A stretch of DNA of 52,485 nucleotides. Origin: a bacterium (GTDB lineage Bacteria; Zixibacteria; MSB-5A5; GN15; FEB-12). The position numbers were made by a program, and so were the translations under genes. The DNA is taken from contig JAUWIB010000101.1 in assembly GCA_030605565.1 (NCBI GenBank), forward strand, positions 1-52,485, read 5' to 3'. A model generated the notes under the pieces. The model made no database searches, was not told where the DNA came from, and saw only the letters and a list, made by a program, of their open reading frames with translations. Below, in pieces: positions 8,750-17,020 of the stretch; position 1 is the stretch's first letter; the number at the start of each line of letters is the position of its first letter.

Positions 8750-9406
8750 TCAGTCTCTCATGTATCCACGTTCCACCAGGCAGCGAGAGATATCAGTAAA
8801 TGTGTCATACGTAACATGGTCAATATTGTACAAGACACAATATTGTTCAAGGTCTTTCTTGGCGAAAACCAGATCAGCCTCCGTCACCCCGCAGGTGTCC
8901 GAGTAACCGTCGCCGATGAATACGATGGCTGTTTCCGAATGTCGCTGGCGGTATTCGCGGATTCGCTCCCCCTTGCAACTGCCGCAGCGGTCGCACGATG
9001 GATTGTCGTATGGGAATGTCACCGTCAAACCACCGTTCTCCAGGCGTCCGATGTTGGCGATTACCGGCAGGTCGGACAGACCAAAGCGCTCCAGGACATA
9101 CTTGATATAGAAATCCAGCCCGTCGGAAAGTATGATCAGATCGGCGTCATTAGACCGGCATTGTCGCACGAAGTCTTCAAAACCGCGATTGAGTTCAAAC
9201 TGGTCAAGGAACTGAAAGATCTCGTCAGGCGCCGCGTGCACCATCGCAGCCTCCTTAAGAAGGCAATCACGCGTGGAGAGAGCACCGCTTTTCCAGAGTG
9301 GAACCAGTTCAGCGTTTCTCCCCTGCGAAAAATGGTGAAACAGGTTGTATCCGATATCGCGCCGGGAAACAGTCCCGTCGAAGTCGGCGAAGATTGTTGT
9401 CTTCAT
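8750..9406 (-). CDS. HAD-superfamily phosphatase, MtnX-like
   Basis: A 218-residue HAD subfamily I phosphatase. Motif I is 'FADFDGTVSRRD' (nucleophile Asp9, acid/base Asp11), motif II 'ILSDGLDFYI' and the acidic motif 'FIGDGYSDTCG'. The 'CDRCGSCKGERI' cysteine cluster in the cap/core junction is typical of the MtnX/PHOSPHO1-like branch, which acts on small phosphorylated metabolites, in some species in methionine salvage. No other salvage gene is nearby, so the substrate is open. Its start overlaps the upstream membrane-protein stop by four bases (ATGA at 9403-9406), showing translational coupling. Confidence 0.85.
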   Translation of the reverse strand: MKTTIFADFDGTVSRRDIGYNLFHHFSQGRNAELVPLWKSGALSTRDCLLKEAAMVHAAPDEIFQFLDQFELNRGFEDFVRQCRSNDADLIILSDGLDFYIKYVLERFGLSDLPVIANIGRLENGGLTVTFPYDNPSCDRCGSCKGERIREYRQRHSETAIVFIGDGYSDTCGVTEADLVFAKKDLEQYCVLYNIDHVTYDTFTDISRCLVERGYMRD

Positions 9407-9693
9407 GAAAACAGAAGCCTTATCAATACTATTGAAGCCAGTATGATCAAGAGCGTGTATGCAAGCAGCCAGTGGCGGTAAAGTCGTGACCGTCGAAATT
9501 GTTCAGCAAGGATCACCACCTTGGCTACCGTGGCTACCAGGGCGAGCAGAACTCCGAGCCAGGCCAGCCGCTCGGCAAACGGATTTCCTACCATTGCCAA
9601 AACCATTGCGCTCGTCAACATGAGGAACAACCCGCGCCAGGCATAGCGCTGGAACTTGACCAGCAACTTGAAATTGAAGAAGTGCTCCGTCAC
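9403..9693 (-). CDS. Small integral membrane protein of unknown function
   Basis: About 96 residues with three predicted membrane helices: one around 'GLFLMLTSAMVLAMVG', one around 'LAWLGVLLALVATVAKVVIL' and a C-terminal one 'WLLAYTLLIILASIVLI'. I do not recognise a family. I chose GTG 9693 because it makes a GTGA overlap with the TauE stop (9690-9692) and has 'gagg' seven bases upstream. ATG 9717 would add eight residues and a 28-base overlap. Its own stop overlaps the HAD start. It may be an accessory of the exporter encoded just upstream, but only position suggests that. Confidence 0.65.
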   Translation of the reverse strand: MTEHFFNFKLLVKFQRYAWRGLFLMLTSAMVLAMVGNPFAERLAWLGVLLALVATVAKVVILAEQFRRSRLYRHWLLAYTLLIILASIVLIRLLFS

Positions 9694-10463
9694 CACCACG
9701 CCTCGATTACGTGCCATGATAATTGCTGTGACAGGTAAATCGCAGCGGCGACATACAGCGATTTTACCATCCACGGGCGAGCCCGGGTTCCCAGGATACT
9801 GCCGAGCTTGGCGCCGACGATCATGCCAAAAACCACCGGGGGCAGTATCGACAGGTTGATCTGATCGTTCAGAAAATAGACGGCGCAGGCGGCAGCGGCC
9901 GAGAAGCCAATGACCATCGATGATGTGCCGCGCGCTGTCGACAGTGAGACACCCCCAACCAGGGACAACAACGGTGTGAGCAACTCCCCGCCGCCGATTC
10001 CGATCAGCCCGGCCAGCGCGCCGATAAACAACGCCAGGACTACACAGAAAGGATAGCGGTCATGTCTGATCCTTTCGAGTGTCGACACACTCCGAGAGCC
10101 TTTGCCAACCAGCAGTTGCACCGAGGTAAACAGGAGGACCGCTGTCAGAGCCAGACGCGTGACGTCGGACGGCACGACCGCGCTGAGGTAACTGCCGGTG
10201 ATGTTCCCCATCACCATGACCAGAGCAATAATCACGGTCAACTCCAGATCGACCATTCCCTTCTTGAGATAGGAGTTGGAGGCCGCAAACGAACTGGCTA
10301 CGATGGCCGTCAGCGAAACCGGCACCGCCTCTCTGACCCCGATCCCCCCGAAGACAGCCATGAGCGGCACCAGGACAACACCGCCCCCGACTCCCAGCAA
10401 TCCCCCAATCAGCCCGGCTCCGATGCCGCATAGAACAAAAACGACAAGTTCGTTCGGTATCAT
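9690..10463 (-). CDS. TauE/SafE-family membrane transporter
   Basis: The 257-residue hydrophobic protein has two internally similar halves, each with a glycine-rich helix start: 'GIGAGLIGGLLGVGGGVVLVP' near the N-terminus and 'GALAGLIGIGGGELLTPLL' in the middle. That is the hallmark of the TauE/SafE (DUF81) family of anion exporters and importers, several of which move sulfite, sulfonates or related organic anions. About eight membrane helices are expected. The substrate cannot be read from the sequence. It overlaps the S41 protease stop by ATGA (10460-10463) and the next gene by GTGA. Confidence 0.9.
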   Translation of the reverse strand: MIPNELVVFVLCGIGAGLIGGLLGVGGGVVLVPLMAVFGGIGVREAVPVSLTAIVASSFAASNSYLKKGMVDLELTVIIALVMVMGNITGSYLSAVVPSDVTRLALTAVLLFTSVQLLVGKGSRSVSTLERIRHDRYPFCVVLALFIGALAGLIGIGGGELLTPLLSLVGGVSLSTARGTSSMVIGFSAAAACAVYFLNDQINLSILPPVVFGMIVGAKLGSILGTRARPWMVKSLYVAAAIYLSQQLSWHVIEAWW

Positions 10464-12025
10464 CGAAGCTCAATCCTCTTTGCTGCAAAGGCGATTTGGT
10501 CCGATCCTTTCATCACCACCTCGTCATAGGCGCGGTAGGTAGAATAGGCGCGCTCGAAAGCGAGTTGAACCAACCGCATTTTGAGATATGGTTTGTACTC
10601 GAAAAGTCGCCGCCGGTCATGCGCCCGGGCCAACTCGACCAGGCCGGAGGCCATGGCCTGAACTTGTTCGGAGCCGCTTTCCAGTTCGGCCAGCACAAGG
10701 AGGCTATCGGCACGCCGGGTCAACTCCGACGGGTATTCGAATTCGTCCTTAATGAAGTGAGCCAACTGTTCAATCCAGATATCATCCAGCCCGCCGCGGT
10801 CGGCGTGAGCAATAATCTCGGCTTGATTGTTGTGAGCGAAACGATGCAGAAGAAACGAATTCTCCAGAGCGCGAATGTACACATCCGATGTGGGTGATAC
10901 GTAGTAGTAATCCGGCGGGAGTCCATGACCAATCTCATGCAGCATGGAATCGAAATCGTTAAGATATATCCCACCCTCGAAGTAGTAGCGTGAAATCGTG
11001 AGCCGAAGTCCGTCGTCCTCAAAAAACCGCAAGTATCCCTGGACCAATCCCTTGCCAAAAGTGGTATCCCCCACCAGGACCGCGCGATTATTGTACTTCA
11101 GCGCTCCCGCAACGATTTCCGAAGCCGACGCCGAGTTGCGATCAACCAGTACCGCCATCGGCAAGCCGTGAGTGCGGTCGCCATCGTCGGCGACGAAGCT
11201 CTCGTTATTCCACCGGGAGCGACCATCGGTGCCGACTACGAATAGTCCGTCCTCAAGAAACAGACTGGCCGTAGCGTGTGCTTCGACAAACAAACCACCC
11301 GGATTCCCGCGCAAGTCAAGGATCACGCCCCTGGCTGAGTTCTCGGGACCGGCCAGTGAATCCAGCGCCGACGCTACCTCGTCGGCGGCGCCCGGCGCGA
11401 AATCGGTCAACTTGATGTATACCACGCTGTCCGGCGTGAAACCCGCATAGACGACGTGACGATATGACACCTCGCGCCGCTCAACCACGATTTCCAGACT
11501 GTCATCATCGCACGGACGATAGACCTTCAAGATCACCGTGGTGCCGTCTTCACCCCGCAGAAACAGGGTCGCCTCGTTAGGCGTCCGGTCGGCCAGAAAG
11601 TTCGAATCGGCGGCGATGATTATGTCGCCACTCAAAAGACCGGCCGCATTCCCCGGACCATCATCACGAACCGAGTAGACCCGCAAACCGTCCGGGTGTC
11701 CGGTGATAGTTACGCCGATACCCCCGTAGTGGCCCTCTCGCTGCTGTCGTTTTTCCTCGAATTCCGCAGGGGACACGTAGCCTGAATACCGATCCAACAC
11801 GTCCATCATCGCTCGCCGGCCGGAGATTACCAGATGACCCCAGTCCGCCTCACCTCCATGATGCTCCTCCACCAAACGGGCGACCGTTACCATGTGGAAG
11901 GCGTGCTCAAGTCCGGGGTCGGACAGGACGTAGAGTGCCATGCCGCCGCTCAACAGAATCATGACGCTGAGGAGCATCGTGGAGATCAAAATAGATCGCC
12001 GATCAAACGTCGCGTATTGAGTCAT
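10460..12025 (-). CDS. S41-family (C-terminal processing) serine protease with PDZ domain
   Basis: A 521-residue periplasmic or membrane-anchored tail-specific protease. Residues about 14-34 form one hydrophobic signal anchor ('ILISTMLLSVMILLSGGMAL'). A PDZ domain follows ('GGIGVTITGHPDGLRVYSV', 'GPGNAAGLLSGDIIIAA'). The S41 core carries 'LDLRGNPGG', the nucleophile segment 'NSASASEIVAGAL' and the lysine of 'TFGKGLVQ', so the Ser-Lys dyad is present. Such proteases trim C-termini of exported proteins. The C-terminal 150 residues are helical and not assigned. It overlaps tmk upstream (ATGA at 12022-12025) and the exporter downstream. Confidence 0.93.
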   Translation of the reverse strand: MTQYATFDRRSILISTMLLSVMILLSGGMALYVLSDPGLEHAFHMVTVARLVEEHHGGEADWGHLVISGRRAMMDVLDRYSGYVSPAEFEEKRQQREGHYGGIGVTITGHPDGLRVYSVRDDGPGNAAGLLSGDIIIAADSNFLADRTPNEATLFLRGEDGTTVILKVYRPCDDDSLEIVVERREVSYRHVVYAGFTPDSVVYIKLTDFAPGAADEVASALDSLAGPENSARGVILDLRGNPGGLFVEAHATASLFLEDGLFVVGTDGRSRWNNESFVADDGDRTHGLPMAVLVDRNSASASEIVAGALKYNNRAVLVGDTTFGKGLVQGYLRFFEDDGLRLTISRYYFEGGIYLNDFDSMLHEIGHGLPPDYYYVSPTSDVYIRALENSFLLHRFAHNNQAEIIAHADRGGLDDIWIEQLAHFIKDEFEYPSELTRRADSLLVLAELESGSEQVQAMASGLVELARAHDRRRLFEYKPYLKMRLVQLAFERAYSTYRAYDEVVMKGSDQIAFAAKRIELR

Positions 12026-12654
12026 AACCTGGCGATTCGACGGTCCAGAACAGTTCGGATACTCTGAAACACTTCGTCAACGGAGCGGCCGGCATCCACG
12101 ACCTTTATGCGCCGACGTTCTTTGCGGGCAAGCTCCAGAAAACCGGAGCGCACCCGGGTGAAAAACGCCTTCGGTTGCGACTCCAATCGGTCCGGTCGCT
12201 TGCCCCGGCGACTGCGAGCGGTGCGAAGATCGAGATCGAGAAGAAAGGTCAGGTCCGGTTTGAGATCGCCCACGGCCAGTCGGTTCAGGCTTCGCACCAT
12301 CCGGATGTCCAGTTTTCTCCCGAACCCCTGGTAAGCGGTGGTACTATCATAGAACCGGTCGCACAGCACGGTGTGGCCAGCGGCCAACGCCGGCTGTATC
12401 TCCTGACTGGTAAGCTCCGACCGCGCCGCTTCGTACAACAGCAACTCCGTCACCGGTGCAATTGACAACTTTTCGTCGAGCAGGACCTCCCGGATTCTCT
12501 CGGCCGTGGCTGTGGCGCCGGGTTCGCGCAGCAGTTTAACCCGCATACCCCGAGCGGCAAGATACTGGTAAGTCAAGATGGCCTGGGTTGTCTTACCGCA
12601 ACCGTCGATACCTTCAAAAGTGACAAAAAGAGCTTTGGATTTCTTCGCGGTCAC
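12022..12654 (-). CDS. tmk: Thymidylate kinase
   Basis: Thymidylate kinase phosphorylates dTMP to dTDP. The P-loop is 'FEGIDGCGKTTQ', the DRx motif region is 'LCDRFYDSTTAYQGFGR' and the lid carries 'RSRRGKRPDR'. I start it at GTG 12654, which has 'aagga' seven bases upstream and gives 210 residues, the normal size. The longer open frame to 12726 would run through the ino1 terminator hairpin. It heads the six-gene run 12654-6219, in which four consecutive junctions overlap by four bases. Confidence 0.95.
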   Translation of the reverse strand: MTAKKSKALFVTFEGIDGCGKTTQAILTYQYLAARGMRVKLLREPGATATAERIREVLLDEKLSIAPVTELLLYEAARSELTSQEIQPALAAGHTVLCDRFYDSTTAYQGFGRKLDIRMVRSLNRLAVGDLKPDLTFLLDLDLRTARSRRGKRPDRLESQPKAFFTRVRSGFLELARKERRRIKVVDAGRSVDEVFQSIRTVLDRRIARL

Positions 12655-12680
12655 GATGTTATCCTTACGCAGCACATTCC

Positions 12681-12715
12681 AAAAGAAAGACCGGCGGTTT
12701 CTTGAATCGCCGGTC
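12681..12715 (-). terminator. Rho-independent terminator of ino1
   Basis: On the minus strand an 8-bp perfect stem, 'gaccggcg' with 'cgccggtc' (12715-12708 with 12696-12689), encloses an 11-base loop and is followed by 'tttctttt'. It lies 30 bases past the ino1 stop and just upstream of the tmk start, so the tmk operon probably depends on read-through or its own promoter. Confidence 0.88.
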
Positions 12716-12744
12716 AAGGTAGTCAAATCACTATCGGTAACAAA

Positions 12745-13947
12745 CTACTTTTTGCTGCGAACCAACCGCTTTTTCGTGCGTGACGCCGCACCTGCTTTCG
12801 AAGTGGCCGGGCGCGTCGAACCGGTGCGCTTGGCCGCCACCTTCAGCTTCCGCTTCGGCTTGGCTGATTGTTTCCAACCGTACTTGGTGATGAACTCCTC
12901 GGTCAGCTTGCGGGCTTCATCGTCGGTGTACTGAACCGGCGGCGATTTCTTGAAGTAGGACGACGGTTCGATCAGAGCGCCCGACAGTTTATTATCCAGC
13001 GCCAGTTTGCAGCAGCGCACAGCGTCGATCACCACGCCGGCAGAGTTCGGGCTGTCCCACACCTCAAGCTTCAGTTCGATGTTGAGTGGTACATTGCCGA
13101 AGGTGGTGCCTTCCATGCGAATGTAAGCCCACTTGCGGTCGCTCAGCCACTCGACATAGTCGGACGGACCGATATGAACGTTGCCGGGGCCGATATCGTA
13201 GTTGAGTTGGCTGGTCACGGCGTTGGTCTTGGAAATCTTTTTCGACTCCAGCCGCGAGCGTTCGAGCATGTTCAAGAAGTCAGTGTTGCCGCCGACGTTC
13301 AACTGACTGGTGCGTTCCAGTCTCACACCACGCTCAAGGAAGAGGCGCGTGAGGACGCGATGCGCGATAGTAGCGCCGACCTGCGACTTGATGTCATCGC
13401 CGATCACCGGTAGACCCCTTTCTTTGAACCTCTTCTGCCAGTACTGCTCCCGGGCGATGAAAACCGGGATGCAGTTGACAAAACCGCAGCCAGCGTCGAG
13501 AATCTGCTCCACATACCACTTGGTGGCCTCTTCCGAACCGACCGGCAGGTAGTTGATCACCACATCGGTCTTGGTGTCTTTGAGCAACTTGACGATATCC
13601 ACCGTGTCTCCGGGCGCTTTCTCGATCACCTGTGAAAGATAGTAACCCAGACCATCGTGCGTCATCCCGCGCTGTACCTTAACACCCAGCTTCGGCACCT
13701 TTGAGAACTTGAAGGTGTTGTTCGGTTTGGTGAAAACAGCCTCGGAGAGGTCCTTGCCGACTTTGTTCTTGTCGATATCGATGGCCGCTGAAAACTCAAT
13801 GTCCCGAATATGATAGCCGCCCAGATTGACATGCATCAAACCCGGAATCTGGTCATCCTCTTTGGCCTTCTTGTAGAACTCGACTCCCTGCACCAGCGAC
13901 GAGGCGCAGTTGCCGACACCAATAATAGCAACTCTTACCTTGCCCAT
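12745..13947 (-). CDS. ino1: myo-Inositol-1-phosphate synthase with a basic C-terminal tail
   Basis: Converts glucose-6-phosphate to inositol-1-phosphate using NAD. The N-terminal Rossmann loop is '[16 protein letters not shown]'. Conserved family blocks include '[17 protein letters not shown]', '[12 protein letters not shown]', '[13 protein letters not shown]', '[13 protein letters not shown]' and '[16 protein letters not shown]'. It is the prokaryotic short form. The enzyme core ends near residue 365; the last 35 residues are an added Lys/Arg/Ala-rich tail ('[12 protein letters not shown]' onward), unusual for this enzyme. ATG 13947 has 'aaagga' seven bases upstream, and a good sigma70-type promoter lies at 13996-14024. 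It is divergent from tetR. Confidence 0.95.
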   Translation of the reverse strand: MGKVRVAIIGVGNCASSLVQGVEFYKKAKEDDQIPGLMHVNLGGYHIRDIEFSAAIDIDKNKVGKDLSEAVFTKPNNTFKFSKVPKLGVKVQRGMTHDGLGYYLSQVIEKAPGDTVDIVKLLKDTKTDVVINYLPVGSEEATKWYVEQILDAGCGFVNCIPVFIAREQYWQKRFKERGLPVIGDDIKSQVGATIAHRVLTRLFLERGVRLERTSQLNVGGNTDFLNMLERSRLESKKISKTNAVTSQLNYDIGPGNVHIGPSDYVEWLSDRKWAYIRMEGTTFGNVPLNIELKLEVWDSPNSAGVVIDAVRCCKLALDNKLSGALIEPSSYFKKSPPVQYTDDEARKLTEEFITKYGWKQSAKPKRKLKVAAKRTGSTRPATSKAGAASRTKKRLVRSKK

Positions 13948-13995
13948 GAATGAATCCTTTCGCTTCCAATCAAACTGTGGTCAACTCTTGTGCTG

Positions 13996-14024
13996 AAAAT
14001 AGGGTTATTGAATGTGGTTGTCAA
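13996..14024 (-). promoter_or_regulatory. Sigma70-type promoter of ino1
   Basis: On the minus strand, 'TTGACA' (14024-14019) and 'TATTTT' (14001-13996) are separated by 17 bases. This puts transcription start near 13989 and leaves a leader of about 42 bases with an 'aaagga' ribosome site before ATG 13947. Confidence 0.75.
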
Positions 14025-14073
14025 ATATCACTTGACGAAAGCATCGATTTATACAATATTGGTTTATATATAG

Positions 14074-14087
14074 TGACCGAATGGTCA
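14074..14087. promoter_or_regulatory. Palindromic operator, probably of the adjacent TetR regulator
   Basis: 'TGACCgaatGGTCA' is a perfect 5-bp inverted repeat around a 4-base centre, with an AT-rich region just upstream. It lies between ino1 and tetR, about 50 bases behind the ino1 -35 element and 120 bases before the preferred tetR start. The layout resembles published TetR-family sites such as that of RutR (TGACCA-NN-TGGTCA). An ATG at 14081 sits inside the palindrome, which argues against using it as the tetR start. Confidence 0.6.
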
Positions 14088-14206
14088 TCACGATGGTTTC
14101 CGGCCTAAAGTCGGGCAGAGATGAGCCGGTTGCAAGTTTAGGTTCAGCGGGAGAAATAGGCGAATCTGAAGATTCGGCTACCACAAACAACGCCTGTGGG
14201 ATCACG

Positions 14207-14854
14207 ATGCTGGATGAAAACATCACGGCCGAACTGGCCGAGCGAGGTATTGTTAACGACACTTTCCGTCGTCTCGCTCCCGACAAAAAAGAACTGATCT
14301 ACCGCGCCGCCATTGGTCTGTTTGGAAAGTTTGGTTATGACGGTCTGTCGGTGGATCAACTGTGCCGCGAGGCGGCGATCTCGAAGGGTTCGTTCTTTCA
14401 GTATTTCCCTTCCAAAAGCCATCTGCTGGAATTCACCGTCCTGATGTTCGATGATTTCCTGGCCAAATGGATGGCCGAGCTTAAAGGCAACGAAACGGCC
14501 GTTCTGGCGCGAGAGCGGCTACTGTATCTATACCAGGCGCTATTGGTGAACTCGAAGCTGCACCCGGATCAGGAGCGATTTTTTCTGTTCGTTACGCGCG
14601 GCCTGGAGCACGCCGCAGTGAGGTTGGAGGGAATCGACCTGGAACGTCATTTCAATGAATATATTGCCGAAATCATCAAACGTGGCGAGGAAACCGGTGA
14701 AATCAGGGGTGATGTCGATGTTGAACTGACTGTGCATCTGACTTCGCTCGTTATCGAGGGATTGGTGCGACGGCGATATTTGGTCGGGCGACTGCCACGG
14801 GGCGAGACCGGCGAGTACCTGATCTCTTTCTTGTTCGACGGCATCAAGGCGTGA
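14207..14854 (+). CDS. TetR-family transcriptional regulator
   Basis: The DNA-binding domain is clear: 'LIYRAAIGLFGKFGYDGLSVDQLCREAAISKGSFFQYFPSKSHLL', quoted in its key parts as 'AAISKGSFFQYFPSK'. A helical ligand domain follows, ending 'EYLISFLFDGIKA'. From ATG 14207 it has 215 residues, normal for the family. The frame is open back to an ATG at 14081, but that codon lies inside the putative operator and would add 42 low-complexity residues. It stands between ino1 and the pfkB/CDP-alcohol transferase genes, convergent to pfkB (14 bases), and probably regulates itself and ino1. The ligand is unknown; given the neighbours, a lipid or acyl compound is plausible. Confidence 0.88.
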   Translation: MLDENITAELAERGIVNDTFRRLAPDKKELIYRAAIGLFGKFGYDGLSVDQLCREAAISKGSFFQYFPSKSHLLEFTVLMFDDFLAKWMAELKGNETAVLARERLLYLYQALLVNSKLHPDQERFFLFVTRGLEHAAVRLEGIDLERHFNEYIAEIIKRGEETGEIRGDVDVELTVHLTSLVIEGLVRRRYLVGRLPRGETGEYLISFLFDGIKA

Positions 14855-14868
14855 GCGTATGCGCGGTT

Positions 14869-15804
14869 CTACCTGTTCACATCGACGTCGACCTTGAAAC
14901 CACCGATCTTCAGCAGTTCCGCCTGACGCCCGCGGATCATGTCCTCGGTCATCGAAAAGTCCGGGCCGCTGTTCTCGATCATCACCGACGAGGTACATGA
15001 CGCATAGCAACCGGCGCGTCTCAGATCACCGCCGGTCTTGAGATACTCGAAAGTGAACCCGGCCATATAGGTGTCACCGGCGCCCGTGGAGTCGATCAGG
15101 TCGATGCCGTAGGGGGGGATATCAATGAACTCGTGACCGTCGTAGATGATTGATCCGAGTTCGGCCAACGTCACGATCACGATCTTCGGTCCCCACGACT
15201 TGATTATCCGCGCTGCTTCGTAAGGATCCTGCCGGCAGTCGATACCGGTGAGAATCTGTCCTTCCAGTTCGTTCGGCTTGACGATATCAAAGGCACTTAG
15301 GGCCTCTTGTATACCGTCGACCTTTTCATGGAAAATTCGGCCGTTCTCATCAGCGCCTCGAATCAAACCCTGGGGGTCGCAGAAGAACAAACCATCGAAG
15401 GACTCACGTATCTGTCTAACATTTTCGAGCGATACCTCACCTAAGATAGGACCGATCAATACGGCCTCAGAATCGCGGTACCATTTCGGGTCGAGCGGTT
15501 CAATATCAGCCGCGCGTCCGAGCAAATCGAGAGTGCGATTGCCAAAGTCGTCGTAGTAAATCAGCGAGAAGCCGCCGGTCTCGTCCGAGGGCACTATGCG
15601 GTATTCAATGCCCAGCACCGAGAGTGCGTTTTTGAAATGTTCTTTGTAGTCATCACCGATGGCGCCCACAAGACGGACCTTCACACCCATTTTGGCCAGG
15701 GCCAGGGCGGCGTTGGTGGAACATCCCGAGAGGACGCGTCCTTCCGGTTCGAGTTTTTTCGTTTTGATATAATCGTAAACCGGGTTACCGATAGCGGTGA
15801 TCAT
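14869..15804 (-). CDS. PfkB-family carbohydrate kinase, possibly an inositol kinase
   Basis: A 311-residue ribokinase/PfkB kinase. Family features are the N-terminal 'GGxSTNAALALAKMG'-like segment (here 'SGCSTNAALALAKMG'), 'VKPNELEG', and the C-terminal signature 'DSTGAGDTYMAGFTFEYL' with catalytic Asp in GAGD. PfkB enzymes phosphorylate sugars, nucleosides and, in some archaea and plants, myo-inositol. Its position 74 bases downstream of a CDP-alcohol transferase and close to ino1 makes an inositol or sugar-alcohol substrate likely, but that is inference; a ribokinase or adenosine-type substrate is not excluded. ATG 15804 has only a weak ribosome site. Confidence 0.88.
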   Translation of the reverse strand: MITAIGNPVYDYIKTKKLEPEGRVLSGCSTNAALALAKMGVKVRLVGAIGDDYKEHFKNALSVLGIEYRIVPSDETGGFSLIYYDDFGNRTLDLLGRAADIEPLDPKWYRDSEAVLIGPILGEVSLENVRQIRESFDGLFFCDPQGLIRGADENGRIFHEKVDGIQEALSAFDIVKPNELEGQILTGIDCRQDPYEAARIIKSWGPKIVIVTLAELGSIIYDGHEFIDIPPYGIDLIDSTGAGDTYMAGFTFEYLKTGGDLRRAGCYASCTSSVMIENSGPDFSMTEDMIRGRQAELLKIGGFKVDVDVNR

Positions 15805-15877
15805 GTGATGAATCCGTCAATTCCTATGTGTACAGTGCGTCGACGTGTGAGTACGATGGATCAGGCTTTGTTGCCAC

Positions 15878-16528
15878 TCAAACTTCCCGTTTGTTGCCGA
15901 GGAGTTTCTTGGTGTAGATCAGTCGCTGGACAGATGTGATGAACGATGTCAGCCCGACGATTATCAATGCCAGTTCCAGCCAGCTTCCTTTGGGCCAGGC
16001 GCCTGTCGGCAGCCAGTGTTCAATAATGGAGCCGGCGATTATCAGGAGGAACTTCTCCAGTCGTCCCATGAAGCCGACCGCGCAGTTTTCGATCTTGCCT
16101 ATCGACTCAGCCGCCGCCCGCGTGTAGCTGGCGATGACCATCCCAAAAAGCGCGAACAGCCCCCACCCGGGGTGCACCGCGCCGGAGAGAGTGATTCCGG
16201 CCAGGATAAAAAACTCGCCATAGCGGTCACTGACATGATCGAGAATGCCGCCGAAGACAGTGCCGATATTGCCGGCGCGCGCAGTGGAACCGTCCAGCAT
16301 GTCGGTGAAGGCAGTGGCGATCATCCAAAAGACACCCCAGAGCATCTGACCATTCCAGAAAAACAGCCCTGAGGCGATCGCGCACAAGAGTGACAAGCCG
16401 GTCAGCATGTTGGGCGTCAACCCTAACTTGAGACATATCCGCCCTAGGAATAGCGAGGACTCTTCGTAGAATTGCCGCTTGCGCTGGTTGATAGTCGGCG
16501 CACCTTCCTGAACCTTGGTCTTAGCCAT
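15878..16528 (-). CDS. CDP-alcohol phosphatidyltransferase, likely phosphatidylinositol-phosphate synthase type
   Basis: An integral membrane enzyme of about 216 residues. The full CDP-OH-P signature D-G-x2-A-R-x8-G-x3-D-x3-D is met in 'LDGSTARAGN' through 'GILDHVSDR', giving the metal-binding aspartates. Multiple membrane helices surround it, and 'GFMGRLEKFLLIIAG' resembles the phosphate-binding arginine segment of enzymes that use inositol phosphate. With ino1 in the same locus, transfer of inositol-1-phosphate onto CDP-diacylglycerol is the best guess; a PgsA-like glycerophosphate role is the alternative. ATG 16528 is preferred to GTG 16543 by similarity of the N-terminus ('MAKTKVQEG'), with weak support. 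It is followed by pfkB in the same direction. Confidence 0.85.
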   Translation of the reverse strand: MAKTKVQEGAPTINQRKRQFYEESSLFLGRICLKLGLTPNMLTGLSLLCAIASGLFFWNGQMLWGVFWMIATAFTDMLDGSTARAGNIGTVFGGILDHVSDRYGEFFILAGITLSGAVHPGWGLFALFGMVIASYTRAAAESIGKIENCAVGFMGRLEKFLLIIAGSIIEHWLPTGAWPKGSWLELALIIVGLTSFITSVQRLIYTKKLLGNKREV

Positions 16529-16593
16529 AACGGAATATAGCACCCCGTTTTGGCGACGTCAACAATAGCGCCTGTTGAAAAAGGTCCTTTTCT

Positions 16594-16698
16594 CGTCATT
16601 GCGAGCGACCGAAGGGAGCGCGGCAATCTCATACTGTATGTCGCCCAATGAATTGAGATTGCCGCGTCGTCCGCCGCGGCGGACTCCTCGCAATGACG
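16594..16698. repeat. Palindromic repeat, 'cgtcattgcgag' family, full unit
   Basis: Begins 'cgtcattgcgag' and ends 'ctcgcaatgacg', an exact 12-base inverted pair, with inner arms 'gcggcaatctcat' and 'tgagattgccgcg'. It lies just upstream of the CDP-alcohol transferase in the 492-base gap 16529-17020, which otherwise contains only further repeats. Confidence 0.88.
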
Positions 16699-16723
16699 GC
16701 TTTCGTGGTTTGTCAACAAGCCT

Positions 16724-16912
16724 GAACGTCCGGGCCACCCGTCCAGTGCCTTCGGTTCTCGCAATGATGACGAACTAACAAATCATATCTCCTATGTGTC
16801 GTCAGGCATCTCTGCCTGACGATTCTTGTAGGTCAGGTTCCTTGCGAACCTGACGCCTATCGTCAGGAGCACAGGGCTCCTGACCTACTACTGCTACTAC
16901 TACTACATCGTA
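16724..16912. repeat. Cluster of short palindromes and a CTA microsatellite
   Basis: Units in order: 'gaacgtccgggccaccc' (16727-16743), also near 42750 and 44842; the palindrome 'gtcaggca-tctc-tgcctgac' (16801-16820); 'gtaggtcaggttcc...gaacctgac' (16828-16854); and 'gtcaggagc...gctcctgacctac' (16862-16888). A run of CTA triplets follows (16885-16906). The 'gtaggtcagg' units recur at least eight times in the window. No gene is seen between 16529 and 17020; short in-frame ORFs here are repeat-derived. Confidence 0.8.
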
Positions 16913-17020
16913 CGAAGGGGTACTACTATTTGCACATAGATGATTGGTCAACTCAGACATCCCGCGCTTTGCCTGTCTATATGATTGACATCACCGACGC
17001 TACGCCGGATATTGCGGGCC

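Noticed and set aside
16885-16912. CTA-triplet microsatellite as a phase-variation site
   Set aside because: It is not within a coding frame or promoter spacer that I can identify, and is short.
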